Origin: Candidatus Hydrogenedentota bacterium
GTDB lineage: Bacteria > Hydrogenedentota > Hydrogenedentia > Hydrogenedentales > CAITNO01
Direction of reading: 5' to 3'
Length of the DNA stretch: 48,281 nt
NCBI GenBank assembly: GCA_903893795.1
Contig: CAITNO010000138.1
Span: forward strand, 1-48,281
This document shows positions 1 through 8,103 of the stretch, piece after piece (the first letter of the stretch is position 1; the number at the start of each line of letters is the position of its first letter). Position numbers and translations under genes: made by a program. Under the pieces are notes generated by a model. That model searched no databases. It worked only from the letters and a program-made list of their open reading frames with translations, and was not told where the DNA came from.

Positions 1-97
1 CATCGGCAAGGTGTGTTTTGATCGCGGCGGGCGGCTGTACCATGGGCGCGTGAAGGCCCTGGCGGACGCGGCGCGCGAAGCTGGTTTGGAATTCTAG
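1..97 (+). CDS. rplR: 50S ribosomal protein L18, C-terminal fragment
   Basis: The window opens inside this gene; about 31 codons remain, ending in a TAG at 95-97. The visible tail reads KVCFDRGG, then YHGRVKALADAAREAGLEF, the typical end of L18, which binds 5S rRNA in the central protuberance of the large subunit. It lies directly before rpsE, the standard order of the spc operon, with only 16 bases between the stop and the rpsE start. The gene is cut by the window edge and is not a pseudogene. Confidence 0.9.
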   Translation, partial: IGKVCFDRGGRLYHGRVKALADAAREAGLEF

Positions 98-113
98 CAA
101 GGAGGCTCTTCCC

Positions 114-644
114 TTGAGCAATTTTTCTGGTGGCAGACGTGACAATCGCGGCGGTGACCGTGACGATCAAAACGATTACATCGAGCACGTGGTGAAGATT
201 TACCGCGTGGCCAAGGTGGTGAAGGGCGGACGCCGCTTCAGCTTCAGCGCCATGGTGGTGGTCGGCGACGGCAAGGGCCGCGTTGGCGCCGCACTGGGCA
301 AGGCGGGCGAGGTTCCCGAGGCCATCCGCAAGGCCATAGAGCGCGCGAAAAAGGACATGTTCAGCGTGCCCGTGGTCAACACGACGATCCCGCACGAGGT
401 GATTGGGCGTCTTGACGCGGCCCGCGTGCTGCTCAAGCCGGCCTCGCTCGGCACAGGCATTGTGGCCGGCGGTTCGGTGCGCGCCGTGGTTGAGGCGGCC
501 GGATACCAGAACATACTGACGAAGTCGCTCGGTTCGAACAGCGCGACCAACGTGGTCTGGGCGGTGCTTGACGGCCTGCGCCAGTTGAACACGGTGGAGC
601 AGCTCGCTTCGCAGCGCGGGCTTGAGGTCGCCGAGGTGCTTTGA
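114..644 (+). CDS. rpsE: 30S ribosomal protein S5
   Basis: S5 of the small subunit, important for decoding accuracy. The protein has 176 residues, near the usual length. After a Gly/Arg/Asp-rich N-terminal tail come the double-stranded RNA-binding part (VKGGRRFSFSAMVVVGDGKGRVG, seen here as GGRRFSFSAMVVVGDG and onward) and the C-terminal fold with GTGIVAGGSVRAVVEAAG and KSLGSNSATNVV. The start is a TTG at 114, chosen because a strong AAGGAGG lies at 99-105, eight bases upstream, and because no ATG fits the family N-terminus. In many bacteria rpmD (L30) follows; here rplO comes next after 64 bases. Confidence 0.97.
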   Translation: MSNFSGGRRDNRGGDRDDQNDYIEHVVKIYRVAKVVKGGRRFSFSAMVVVGDGKGRVGAALGKAGEVPEAIRKAIERAKKDMFSVPVVNTTIPHEVIGRLDAARVLLKPASLGTGIVAGGSVRAVVEAAGYQNILTKSLGSNSATNVVWAVLDGLRQLNTVEQLASQRGLEVAEVL

Positions 645-708
645 GCACCTGACGGCGCAGGCAAGGAAACGACCGCGTCCCAAGGACGCGAAAACGACGA
701 GGTGGACG

Positions 709-1179
709 ATGGAACTGCACACACTCCAGCACGCCGACGGCGCGAAGAAAAAGGCCAAACGGGTCGGGCGCGGGCATGCTTCGGGCAATGGCAAGACTGC
801 CGGTCGCGGACACAAGGGCCAGAAGTCGCGTTCGGGCTATTCGCGCAAGCCGGCCTTTGAAGGCGGACAGATGCCGTTGAACCGGCGCCTGCCCAAACGC
901 GGATTCAACCATCAGCAGCGGCATCCGTTCGCCGAGTTGAATCTGGATGTGCTTGCCACCAAGTTCGAGGACGGCGCCGTGATCACCACGGACACCCTTC
1001 GCGAGCGGGGTATTGTGAAAGTGCTTGCCGGCGGCGTTAAAATCCTGGGTCGCGGCGATGTGGACGGCAAGAAGTTTACCGTTCGCGTCGAGGCGGTCAG
1101 CGCCGGCGCTAAAGAGAAAATCGAGAAGGCCGGCGGCGCGGTCGAGTTGGTGGCTGCGCCCGAAGCGGCAGCGGAATAG
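709..1179 (+). CDS. rplO: 50S ribosomal protein L15
   Basis: L15, an assembly protein of the large subunit; 156 residues. The N-terminal loop-rich part carries GRGHASGNGKTAGRGHKGQ followed by SRSGYSRKPAFEGGQMPL, the family signature, and the C-terminal part has VKVLAGGVKILGRGDV. The frame stays open upstream to 622, but ATG at 709 gives the canonical MELHTLQ start and has GAGGTG at 699-704. A short Ala/Glu-rich tail (VAAPEAAAE) extends the usual end. It sits between rpsE and secY as in the spc operon, with rpmD absent. Confidence 0.97.
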   Translation: MELHTLQHADGAKKKAKRVGRGHASGNGKTAGRGHKGQKSRSGYSRKPAFEGGQMPLNRRLPKRGFNHQQRHPFAELNLDVLATKFEDGAVITTDTLRERGIVKVLAGGVKILGRGDVDGKKFTVRVEAVSAGAKEKIEKAGGAVELVAAPEAAAE

Positions 1180-1221
1180 CGGCGCGGGCGGCAGTGCGGA
1201 CGTTGCACAAGGAGCGATAAC

Positions 1222-2553
1222 GTGGCAGAGCCTATTGAAGCCTTCCGAAATGCGTTCAAAATACCGGAACTCCGGAGCCGTATCATCTTCACGATGGTGA
1301 TGCTTGCGTTCTTCCGGCTTGGGGCCTTTGTGCCCCTGCCCGGCGTTGACGGCAACGCCATGGTGGCCATGCTTAACCGAAGCGGCGCTGGGTTGCTCGG
1401 GTTCTACGACATGTTCACTGGCGGTTCCTTTAGTCGCGCCACGGTGTTTGCGCTGGGAATCATGCCGTACATCACGGCATCGATTATCCTGTCGCTGCTT
1501 ATCCCGGTGATACCGGCCCTTGAAAAGCTCCAGAAGACCGGGGCCGAGGGCCAGAAAGTCATTACGCAGTACACGCGCTACGGAACAATTCTCCTCTGCT
1601 CGGTGCAGTCGGTGGGCATCGGGCTTTATATGCAGAGCTTGGGTCGCGAGATTGTGCCCCATCCGGGCATTGGATTTATCGTGCTTGCCATGATTACGCT
1701 CACGACGGGAACGGCGTTCCTCATGTGGGTGGGCGAGCAGATTAGTGAAAGCGGCGTCGGAAACGGCATCTCGCTGATCATCTTTATCGGCATTGTGACG
1801 GGCATTCCGGTGTCCATTAAGAATATGTTCAAGATGATGCAGAATGACCAGTTGTCCCCGCTGGTGGCCGTGTCCCTGGTAGCCCTTATGTTTGTGGTCA
1901 CCGCTGCGGCCATCGTGGTCACCACCGCCCAGCGCCGCATCCCGGTGCAGTATCCGCGCCAGATTAAGGGACGCGGCATGACCGGCGGCACGCGGACCTA
2001 TCTGCCCTTGCGCGTCAACCAGGCCGGTGTTATTCCGATCATTTTCGCCAGTTCAATCCTCATGCTGCCGGGCAGTATGGCCCAGTACATCAAGATTCCC
2101 TCGATTGAATACGCAATCAACTTTCTGTTCCGCCACGACGGCGTGCCCTATAACCTGCTGTACGCGGCGATGATTATCTTCTTCTCCTTCTTCTACACCG
2201 CCATCACCTTCAATCCGGTGGAAATGGCTGACAACATGAAGAAGTACGGCGGCGTGATTATTGGTGTCCGGCCCGGCAAAGCCACGGCCGACTACCTAAA
2301 CCGCGTGATGACGCGGGTGACGACGGTGGGCGCCGTGTTCCTTGCCCTCGTGGCCCTCACCCCGATGGCGATTTTCCGCATACTGAATGTGCAGGACTAC
2401 CAGTTGGTCCACTTCTTCGGCGGCACGACGCTGCTGATTCTTGTGGGTGTGGCGCTCGACACGGTGAAGCAGATCGAGCAGCACCTGGTCATGCGGCACT
2501 ATGAAGGCTTTGGCAGCTCCCGCGGCGGACGCATCCGGGCGCGGCGCGGCTAA
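1222..2553 (+). CDS. secY: preprotein translocase subunit SecY
   Basis: Central channel of the Sec translocon in the inner membrane; 443 residues, normal length, with about ten hydrophobic helices. Family landmarks include FRLGAFVPLPGVD in the first helix/plug region, GIMPYITASIILSLL, the cytosolic loop RRIPVQYPRQ, and PVEMADNMKKYGG near the C-terminus, ending with a basic RGGRIRARRG tail. The start is GTG at 1222 with AAGGAG at 1209-1214. It follows rplO by 42 bases. The adk gene that often comes next is not here; map follows after a spacer with its own promoter. Many secreted proteins of this window would need this channel. Confidence 0.97.
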   Translation: MAEPIEAFRNAFKIPELRSRIIFTMVMLAFFRLGAFVPLPGVDGNAMVAMLNRSGAGLLGFYDMFTGGSFSRATVFALGIMPYITASIILSLLIPVIPALEKLQKTGAEGQKVITQYTRYGTILLCSVQSVGIGLYMQSLGREIVPHPGIGFIVLAMITLTTGTAFLMWVGEQISESGVGNGISLIIFIGIVTGIPVSIKNMFKMMQNDQLSPLVAVSLVALMFVVTAAAIVVTTAQRRIPVQYPRQIKGRGMTGGTRTYLPLRVNQAGVIPIIFASSILMLPGSMAQYIKIPSIEYAINFLFRHDGVPYNLLYAAMIIFFSFFYTAITFNPVEMADNMKKYGGVIIGVRPGKATADYLNRVMTRVTTVGAVFLALVALTPMAIFRILNVQDYQLVHFFGGTTLLILVGVALDTVKQIEQHLVMRHYEGFGSSRGGRIRARRG

Positions 2554-2597
2554 TGGCCACAGGCGGCGGGCCGTGGATGAAAGCCGCGGTGGCTGCG

Positions 2598-2606
2598 TGC
2601 TATAAT
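2598..2606 (+). promoter_or_regulatory. extended -10 promoter ahead of map
   Basis: A perfect TATAAT at 2601-2606 is preceded by TGC, giving the TGnTATAAT extended -10 form; no convincing -35 hexamer is seen 16-18 bases upstream. It lies in the 105-base gap between secY and map, so transcription of map and the downstream genes probably does not depend only on the spc promoter. The expected start point near 2613 leaves a leader of about 45 bases before the ATG at 2659. Confidence 0.55.
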
Positions 2607-2658
2607 TGAATATTGCAGCAACAATGCCCCCTTGGGCAGCATACATCAACGGACCGGT

Positions 2659-3435
2659 ATGATCGCGATACGCAGCGAACGAGAGATAGAACTTCTGCGC
2701 GCGGCGAACGCGATTGTGGCGGGGGTCCATGACCTACTGTCGGAGATGGTGCGGCCGGGCGTGACCACCCGCGAGCTGGACCAGGCGGCCGAGTCGCTCA
2801 TCCGCGAACGGGGCGCCAAACCGGCGTTTAAGGGTTATCGGGGTTATCCGGCAGCCACCTGCATCTCTGTGGAGAGCGAGGTGGTCCATGGAATTCCCGG
2901 AAAACGCGCTTTGCGTGAAGGCGAAATCGTCAGCATAGACGTGGGAACCGTTTACCGCGGGTACTACGGCGACGCGGCGGTGACGCTGGCATGCGGCACG
3001 GTGGACGCGGCACGGTTGCGGCTGATGGATGTTACGGACTTGGCGCTGGCGAGAGCTGTGCGCGCGGCGCGTGCGGGAAATTTCCTGCGCGAAGTGAGCA
3101 TCGCCGTGGAGTCCACGTGCAAGGAAGCCAAGTTTGGCGTGGTGCGCGACTTTGTCGGGCACGGTGTCGGGACGGCGCTGCATGAGGAGCCCCAGGTGCT
3201 CAATTTTGACTCGGGCGAACCCGGGCCGCTGTTGCGCGCGGGCATGGTGCTGGCCATCGAGCCGATGGTGAACATGGGCACCCATCGGGTGCGCGTCCTT
3301 CGGGACGGATGGACCACGGTGACGGCGGACGGCAAGCCGAGCGCGCATTTTGAGCACAGTGTGGTCGTGCGTGAGCACGGCGGTGAAATATTGTCGCAGG
3401 GCACGCGCCTTAAATGGGGCTGCCGAGGCGACTGA
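2659..3435 (+). CDS. map: type I methionine aminopeptidase
   Basis: Removes the initiator methionine from new proteins. With the ATG at 2659 the protein has 258 residues, usual for type I enzymes. The five metal ligands of the pita-bread fold are visible: D94 and D105 (DVGTVYRGYYGD), H168 (FVGHGVG), E201 (EPMV) and E232 (FEHSV); H77 matches the conserved active-site histidine. A TTG at 2632 would add nine residues but has no ribosome binding site and would give an unusual N-terminus. The gene has its own promoter at 2598-2606 and sits between secY and infA as in many bacteria. Confidence 0.95.
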   Translation: MIAIRSEREIELLRAANAIVAGVHDLLSEMVRPGVTTRELDQAAESLIRERGAKPAFKGYRGYPAATCISVESEVVHGIPGKRALREGEIVSIDVGTVYRGYYGDAAVTLACGTVDAARLRLMDVTDLALARAVRAARAGNFLREVSIAVESTCKEAKFGVVRDFVGHGVGTALHEEPQVLNFDSGEPGPLLRAGMVLAIEPMVNMGTHRVRVLRDGWTTVTADGKPSAHFEHSVVVREHGGEILSQGTRLKWGCRGD

Positions 3436-3490
3436 TGGTGTCCGGCCGGTGCCGGAGCGGTGAACAATTGGAGCGGCCGCAAGGCCAAGT

Positions 3491-3706
3491 ATGAAAGAAG
3501 AGGCAATAGAAGTTGAGGGAGTCGTGGTTGAGCCGCTTCCCAATGCGATGTTTCGCGTTGAACTGAAGAACGGCCACATGGTTCTTGCGCACATATCGGG
3601 CAAAATGCGGATGAACTACATACGCATCCTGCCCGGTGACACGGTAAAGGTTGAAATGTCGCCCTACGACTTGACGCGGGGCCGCATTATCTACCGTCAG
3701 AAGTAG
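3491..3706 (+). CDS. infA: translation initiation factor IF-1
   Basis: IF-1 binds the ribosomal A site during initiation. The 71-residue protein is a single OB fold with the family motifs EGVVVEPLPNAMFRVELKNG, HISGKMRMNYIRILPGD and VEMSPYDLTRGRI. Its length is standard. It lies 55 bases after map and 40 bases before rpsM. The rpmJ gene (L36), often found right after infA, is absent from this spacer on either strand. Confidence 0.97.
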   Translation: MKEEAIEVEGVVVEPLPNAMFRVELKNGHMVLAHISGKMRMNYIRILPGDTVKVEMSPYDLTRGRIIYRQK

Positions 3707-3746
3707 ACAAGAAGCGCCTGACCGGCGCGCCTGGGAGAAGAGATTC

Positions 3747-4115
3747 ATGGCACGTATCATTGGCGTGGACCTGCCCCGCGACAAGCGGATTGAGGCGGCC
3801 CTACAGTACATCTACGGCATCGGCCCGACGCGGGCCCGTTTGGTGCTTGCGCTGACGGGCATCGACCCGAACCTGCGCGTCAAGGAAATGACGGACGAAC
3901 AGGCGTCAATGCTGGCGGTGGCCATCCAGAATGAGTACAAGGTTGAGGGTGATCTGCGGCGCGAAGTCGGCATTAACATCAAGCGCCTCATGGACATCAA
4001 CAGCTACCGCGGACAGCGCCACAAGCGCGGGCTGCCGGTGCACGGCCAGCGAACCTCCACCAACGCGCGCACCCGCAAGGGCCCGCGTCGTCTGGCAGTC
4101 GTCAAGAAGAAATAG
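3747..4115 (+). CDS. rpsM: 30S ribosomal protein S13
   Basis: S13 of the 30S head, contacting the 50S subunit and P-site tRNA. The 122-residue protein carries MARIIGVDLPRDKRIEAAL, YIYGIG, and the C-terminal signature RGLPVHGQRTSTNARTRKG followed by a basic tail. ATG at 3747 is preceded by GGGAGAAGAG. It opens the alpha-operon part of the cluster and is followed by a 97-base spacer with two hairpins before rpsK. Confidence 0.97.
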   Translation: MARIIGVDLPRDKRIEAALQYIYGIGPTRARLVLALTGIDPNLRVKEMTDEQASMLAVAIQNEYKVEGDLRREVGINIKRLMDINSYRGQRHKRGLPVHGQRTSTNARTRKGPRRLAVVKKK

Positions 4116-4138
4116 TCTAATCACAACGCACGGCGACT

Positions 4139-4194
4139 CTTTCGGAAGCCGAAAGGGCGCGGTGGCGTGACCTATATGGGCACCGAAACGGTGC
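4139..4194 (+). other. two hairpins in the rpsM-rpsK spacer
   Basis: The first hairpin has a 7-bp stem, CTTTCGG (4139-4145) with CCGAAAG (4149-4155). The second has a 6-bp stem, GCACCG (4180-4185) with CGGTGC (4189-4194), and ends three bases before the rpsK ribosome binding site at 4197-4202. The spacer is unusually long for adjacent ribosomal genes. A role in translational control is inference only; neither hairpin has a T tract, so they are not classic terminators. Confidence 0.4.
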
Positions 4195-4212
4195 GCAAGG
4201 AGACCAGGGAAC

Positions 4213-4611
4213 GTGGCAAAGGAAAAGCGTAAAGCTAAGGTCAAGAAGCGCAAGCTGGCCTTGAACGTGACGTCCGGGGTGGCACACATCCAGGCGACGT
4301 TCAACAACACGATCATTTCCATTACGGACATGCAGGGCAACGTGATTTCCTGGTCCAGCTCGGGCCAGGCAGGCTTCTCCGGATCGCGCAAGAGCACCGC
4401 GTTTGCGGCGCAGGTGGCGGCGGAGCAGGCCGGGCGCAAGGCGCTTGACCTTGGTCTGCGCGAAGTGCGCGCCTACGTGAACGGGCCCGGAGCAGGCCGT
4501 GAGTCGGCGATCCGCGCCATCCAGGCATGCGGACTCAACGTCACATTGATCCGTGACGTCACAAGCATTCCGCACAACGGCTGCCGCGCGCCGAAGCGGC
4601 GGCGCGTCTAG
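4213..4611 (+). CDS. rpsK: 30S ribosomal protein S11
   Basis: S11 of the 30S platform. The 132-residue protein begins with a basic tail and contains ATFNNTIISITDMQGN, SGQAGFSGSRKSTAFAAQ and the C-terminal DVTSIPHNGCRAPKRRRV, all diagnostic. The start is GTG at 4213 with AAGGAG at 4197-4202. Next comes rpoA after 103 bases; rpsD (S4), usually in between, is missing. Confidence 0.97.
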   Translation: MAKEKRKAKVKKRKLALNVTSGVAHIQATFNNTIISITDMQGNVISWSSSGQAGFSGSRKSTAFAAQVAAEQAGRKALDLGLREVRAYVNGPGAGRESAIRAIQACGLNVTLIRDVTSIPHNGCRAPKRRRV

Positions 4612-4621
4612 TGACGCAGTC

Positions 4622-4649
4622 CGCCACGGAACCGCAGAGGACCGTGGCG
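4622..4649 (+). other. hairpin in the rpsK-rpoA spacer
   Basis: CGCCACGG (4622-4629) pairs perfectly with CCGTGGCG (4642-4649) around a 12-base loop. It occupies the gap where rpsD commonly lies. No T tract follows, so read-through into rpoA is expected. It could be a leader structure or attenuator; function is inferred only. Confidence 0.35.
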
Positions 4650-4714
4650 TACCCGAACGGCGCGGGGGTTTCCCTGTGCCATGGCTGGGGCCCGAGCGCG
4701 AAAGGCGAGAACTT

Positions 4715-5776
4715 ATGATCAGCAAAGAATTCACCATACCCAAGACCGTAAAGTTTGAGGGCGCCGCAGGCGAAAACTACGCGCATATCGTGGTTGAGCC
4801 CTTTGAGCGCGGCTACGGCACCACCGTGGGCAATGCCCTGCGGCGGGTGTTGCTGGCCTCCCTTGAAGGCAGTGCGGTGACCGCAATTCGTTTTGAAGAC
4901 ATCCACCACGAGTTTGCGGCCATTCCGGGCGTGTACGAGGATGTGACCGATGTCGTGCTCAACCTGAAGAAGTGCCAAATCCGCCTGAACAACAAGGATT
5001 CGGTTATCTTCACGTTCAAGTACGAGGGCGAAGGCCCCGTCACGACGGCGAAGCTTTTTGCCGGGCAGGACATCGACGTTTTCAACCCCGACCACGTCGT
5101 GTTCACCGCCACCTCCAAGACGACCAAGGTTCAGATGGAGCTCAAGGTTGCCAAGGGTCGCGGCTATGTCACCGCCGACCAGTTCGAGCTGGAGCACGCC
5201 CCGCTCGGGACCATTTACCTGGATGCCAGCTTCTCGCCGGTGACCAAGGTCAATTTTCAGATTGAGGACGCGCGCGTCGGCCAGATGACCGATTTTGACC
5301 GGCTTATCTTCGACGTGTGGACCAACGGCTCCATCACCCCGCAGGATGCGCTCACTGAAGCGTCCGCCCTGCTCATCAGCCACTTCAACATCTTCCTGCA
5401 GGAAGAGCCTGGGGCCCCCTCGCTTGGCGGCGATTTGGACGGGGAGAGCTCGGAATTGATGGTGTTGCTGAACAAGCCGATTGCCGAGGTGGAACTCAGC
5501 GTGCGCTCGGCCAACTGCCTCAAGTCGGCCGGCATCGGCACCCTTGGGCAGCTCGTGGCGCGCACCGAAAACGAACTGCTGTCCTTCCACAACTTCGGCA
5601 AGCAGTCACTGAAAGAAATCCAGGCGAAACTGGAAGAACTGGGCCTGTCGCTGGGCATGAATGTCGGCGCCGCCGGCACGATGGGCGCACCGATCCCCGT
5701 GGATCCGGTTGAGGAACTTTACAACATTGACGACGACGTCGACTCGGATGACTCCGACGACTTGGACGAGGAATAA
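4715..5776 (+). CDS. rpoA: DNA-directed RNA polymerase subunit alpha
   Basis: Alpha scaffolds assembly of RNA polymerase and, by its C-terminal domain, contacts promoters and activators. The 353-residue protein has the N-terminal assembly domain (about 1-235, with VEPFERGYGTTVGNALRRVLL and VLNLKKCQIR) and the C-terminal domain (about 250-315, with ELSVRSANCLKSAGIGTLGQ, then FGKQSLKEIQAKLEELGLSLG). The frame is open upstream to 4553, but ATG at 4715 gives the family start MISKEF and follows AAAGGCGAG. A tail of about 35 residues after the C-terminal domain ends in a strongly acidic stretch: 11 of the last 15 residues are Asp or Glu. Confidence 0.97.
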   Translation: MISKEFTIPKTVKFEGAAGENYAHIVVEPFERGYGTTVGNALRRVLLASLEGSAVTAIRFEDIHHEFAAIPGVYEDVTDVVLNLKKCQIRLNNKDSVIFTFKYEGEGPVTTAKLFAGQDIDVFNPDHVVFTATSKTTKVQMELKVAKGRGYVTADQFELEHAPLGTIYLDASFSPVTKVNFQIEDARVGQMTDFDRLIFDVWTNGSITPQDALTEASALLISHFNIFLQEEPGAPSLGGDLDGESSELMVLLNKPIAEVELSVRSANCLKSAGIGTLGQLVARTENELLSFHNFGKQSLKEIQAKLEELGLSLGMNVGAAGTMGAPIPVDPVEELYNIDDDVDSDDSDDLDEE

Positions 5777-5781
5777 CACCC

Positions 5782-6159
5782 ATGCGCCACAATAGAGCAG
5801 GACGGCGGCTCGGCCGCGACATGTCCCACCGCAAAGCCACCATGAAAGCCCTGGCTGTTGCGCTGTTCCGCCACGACGCCATCAGCACCGGCGTCTTCAA
5901 GGCCAAGGAACTGCGCAAGTTTGCCGAGCCGCTTATCACGCTTGCGAAGGTCGACTCCGTCGCCCATCGCCGTCAGGCCTTCGCCGCGCTTCGCGACGAG
6001 GATGTCGTGCGGAAGCTGTTCACCACCATCGGGCCCGCTTTCGTGGAACGCCCCGGCGGATACACGCGCATCATGCGGCTTGGCCACCGTCAGGGTGACG
6101 GCAGTGAAATGGCCCGCATCGAGCTGGTGGGGCTTGGCGAGTACAAGCCTGAAGAGTAA
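5782..6159 (+). CDS. rplQ: 50S ribosomal protein L17
   Basis: L17 lies near the peptide exit tunnel. The 125-residue protein begins MRHNRAGRRLGRDMSHRKAT, the family signature, and contains TTKAKELRKFAEPLIT-like sequence (here FKAKELRKFAEPLITLAK) and GGYTRIMRLGHRQGD. The ATG is five bases after the rpoA stop, so the two are tightly coupled. It ends the ribosomal segment and is followed by two hairpins, the second a clear terminator. Confidence 0.97.
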   Translation: MRHNRAGRRLGRDMSHRKATMKALAVALFRHDAISTGVFKAKELRKFAEPLITLAKVDSVAHRRQAFAALRDEDVVRKLFTTIGPAFVERPGGYTRIMRLGHRQGDGSEMARIELVGLGEYKPEE

Positions 6160-6166
6160 AGTTTCA

Positions 6167-6238
6167 CGGTCCCCACGGGGACCGGGCTGATTTGCGCGGG
6201 GCAGCGGGGCCTAAGGGCCGCGCTGCTCCGTTCTTATT
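6167..6238 (+). terminator. double hairpin terminator after rplQ
   Basis: The first hairpin has a perfect 8-bp stem, CGGTCCCC (6167-6174) with GGGGACCG (6177-6184). The second is longer: CGGGGCAGCG (6197-6206) pairs with CGCTGCTCCG (6221-6230), then after one mismatch GGCC pairs with GGCC around a TAAG loop. TTCTTATT (6231-6238) follows at once. This is a strong Rho-independent terminator that closes the ribosomal operon. Confidence 0.85.
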
Positions 6239-6357
6239 GCAGGCCTTCAGGCGGTCAGATGGGACCCCGGGAACTTGGGCGCGGTAGGAACCATTCATTA
6301 TGTCGGCCACCAGACAGGCGACAGGTGAGCCTCCGGCCGCCGGGAAAGGGATATCCG

Positions 6358-7122
6358 ATGAAGTACCCCTATGCGTTGCAGCTCTATTCCGTGCGCGACA
6401 AGTTCGAGAAGAATGTCGCCCTGGCGTTGGCTGCCGTGAAAGCCGCTGGTTTCGACCGGGTCGAACTGGCCGGAACCTACGGACTCACACCAGAAAAACT
6501 GCAGGCGCTGCTTGAAGTCGCGGGCCTTCAGGCAGTCAGCATGCACGTGGGGTACGCCGAGACCATCGGCAATACGGGTGCCGTGGCCGATGCGGCCGGG
6601 ACCTTTGGCGTCACCGAGGCTGTTATTCCCTGGCTGGGCGGGGACATTTGCGGCAGTCGTGCCGAGTGGGTCGCGGCGGCGCGGGCCATGGACCTTGCAG
6701 GCGCAGCATTGCGGGAACGCGGCGTGAGGCTTGCCTACCACAATCACGACCATGAATTCGCCAAGATTAACGGCGAAACCATATTTGACCTCATTCTGGC
6801 CAACAGCGCACCGGAACATCTTGCGATACAACTGGATACCTGCTGGTCCACCGTCGGGGGGATGGACACGCCCGCGCTGTTGGAACGGATTGCGGGAAGA
6901 GTGGCCACCGTCCACGTGAAGGACTGCAAGGCCTGGGTGCCGGGGGAGCGTCCTGTACTCACCGAACTTGGGCGCGGTATTATGGATTTAGACCGGGTGT
7001 TGGCGGCCTCAAAGGCAGCCGGGGCGCGCTGGTTCATTGTCGAACAGGACAATTCTGAAATCGATACCTTGGAAAGCGCGGCACGGAACGCCGCGTACAT
7101 GGCGTCATGCAACCAGGAATGA
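6358..7122 (+). CDS. sugar phosphate isomerase/epimerase family protein (TIM barrel)
   Basis: A 254-residue protein of the AP-endonuclease-2-like TIM-barrel family (Pfam AP_endonuc_2), which includes IolE, hydroxypyruvate isomerase and keto-sugar epimerases. The N-terminus (YALQLYSVRDKFEK), GFDRVELAGTYG, YHNHDHEF (H130), IQLDTCW (D160), VHVKDC (H186) and IVEQD (E229) mark the barrel and the likely metal ligands. No signal peptide, so it is cytoplasmic. ATG at 6358 has AAAGGG about eight bases upstream; the frame is open to 6259 but without a good start. Substrate cannot be read from sequence. It overlaps the next gene by 16 bases. Confidence 0.88.
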   Translation: MKYPYALQLYSVRDKFEKNVALALAAVKAAGFDRVELAGTYGLTPEKLQALLEVAGLQAVSMHVGYAETIGNTGAVADAAGTFGVTEAVIPWLGGDICGSRAEWVAAARAMDLAGAALRERGVRLAYHNHDHEFAKINGETIFDLILANSAPEHLAIQLDTCWSTVGGMDTPALLERIAGRVATVHVKDCKAWVPGERPVLTELGRGIMDLDRVLAASKAAGARWFIVEQDNSEIDTLESAARNAAYMASCNQE

Positions 7123-8060
7123 CAATAACATTGCCAATGGGGCTGCTGGCGGCCCTGCTGCTCGTAGCCTTGCTGGGCGGATGCGCACCCGAAGCGGTCT
7201 TGCGCGGCACCGTGTGTGACATGGGCGGCGAAGCGCTGCCCGGTGTGGCGGTTTCCGTGGAGGGCGGGGATGTGTCCGTCATCACCAGCGCGCTCGGCCT
7301 CTATTCCCTCCACTGCCCGAGAGGGCGTGTCCGCCTGGATTTTGTCAAGACCGGTTACACGCCGTCCGCAGTCACCGTGGAGAATGCGCAGGGCACGGTT
7401 GCCATGGACAAAGTGAAGCTTTGGGCGCTTCCGCCCACTGAGGGTGTCTTCCTCCTGGAGCATATGCGCTTCAAGGAATTGGACCACCCGCGCCCCAACC
7501 GTTATCACGTGGAAAAGGGCGACCCTGTCCTGGGCACACCGGTAATGCCCAAGACGGAGTCCATGGCGCCCTTTGGCGGACCCGATGCCGTGGAAGGCGC
7601 GCCGAGACTGATCGCCAGCAAACTTCCGCCCTATGACGCCCATCTTACCCGGGTCAGGCAGGTGCGCGCGTCCTCCCAGCCGCCAGCCCCGCCGGCCGCG
7701 GCCGGTGCCGCGGCGGCAGCCCCGGTGGTGTACAGTGAAAAGGTGTGGGTGGCCGACAAGGACATCCCGCTTACGCAGCATCCGCTCGACGAGCCCGACC
7801 GTCTCCTGATCGAGCTGGTTCCCTCGGCCATGCTGGAGCCCGGCACCTATGCCGTGCACTGGGGCGGCTTCGAGGGGTTGGCCAGTCTGGAACCGAGGGT
7901 GTTCCTCTTCCGCGTGCCCGACCCGGCCGCCACCGCCGAGCAAAAAGAGTCCGAGCCCGCGCTCTCGCCGGAAGATGAAAAGCGCGAGCAGGAACGCGAA
8001 AAGAAACACCAGGAAATCCGCAAAGACGTGGAAAAAGAAACCGGAGAAGGCCTGGGCTGA
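7107..8060 (+). CDS. lipoprotein with carboxypeptidase-regulatory-like domain
   Basis: A 317-residue protein of unknown function. A hydrophobic stretch (about residues 9-24) ends in the lipobox LGGC with C26, so it should be lipid-anchored. Residues about 30-90 look like a carboxypeptidase regulatory-like beta-sandwich (LRGTVCDMGGEALPGVAVSVEG then SALGLYSLHCPRG). Around residues 188-205 there is a Pro/Ala-rich linker, and the last 40 residues are highly charged and probably helical (EDEKREQEREKKHQEIRKD). The ATG at 7107 overlaps the isomerase gene; ATGs at 7119 and 7137 are alternatives and none has a strong ribosome binding site. The overlap suggests translational coupling. Confidence 0.7.
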   Translation: MQPGMTITLPMGLLAALLLVALLGGCAPEAVLRGTVCDMGGEALPGVAVSVEGGDVSVITSALGLYSLHCPRGRVRLDFVKTGYTPSAVTVENAQGTVAMDKVKLWALPPTEGVFLLEHMRFKELDHPRPNRYHVEKGDPVLGTPVMPKTESMAPFGGPDAVEGAPRLIASKLPPYDAHLTRVRQVRASSQPPAPPAAAGAAAAAPVVYSEKVWVADKDIPLTQHPLDEPDRLLIELVPSAMLEPGTYAVHWGGFEGLASLEPRVFLFRVPDPAATAEQKESEPALSPEDEKREQEREKKHQEIRKDVEKETGEGLG

Positions 8061-8103
8061 CAGGGTCACGACCCTCAGCCCCCCATCCCGTGGAGCAGTC
8101 ATC

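Noticed and set aside
2632..2658. TTG start at 2632 for methionine aminopeptidase
   Set aside because: No ribosome binding site and an N-terminal extension not expected for the family; ATG at 2659 fits better.
4553..4714. Upstream extension of rpoA
   Set aside because: It overlaps the end of rpsK and gives residues unlike any alpha subunit; ATG 4715 gives the family start.
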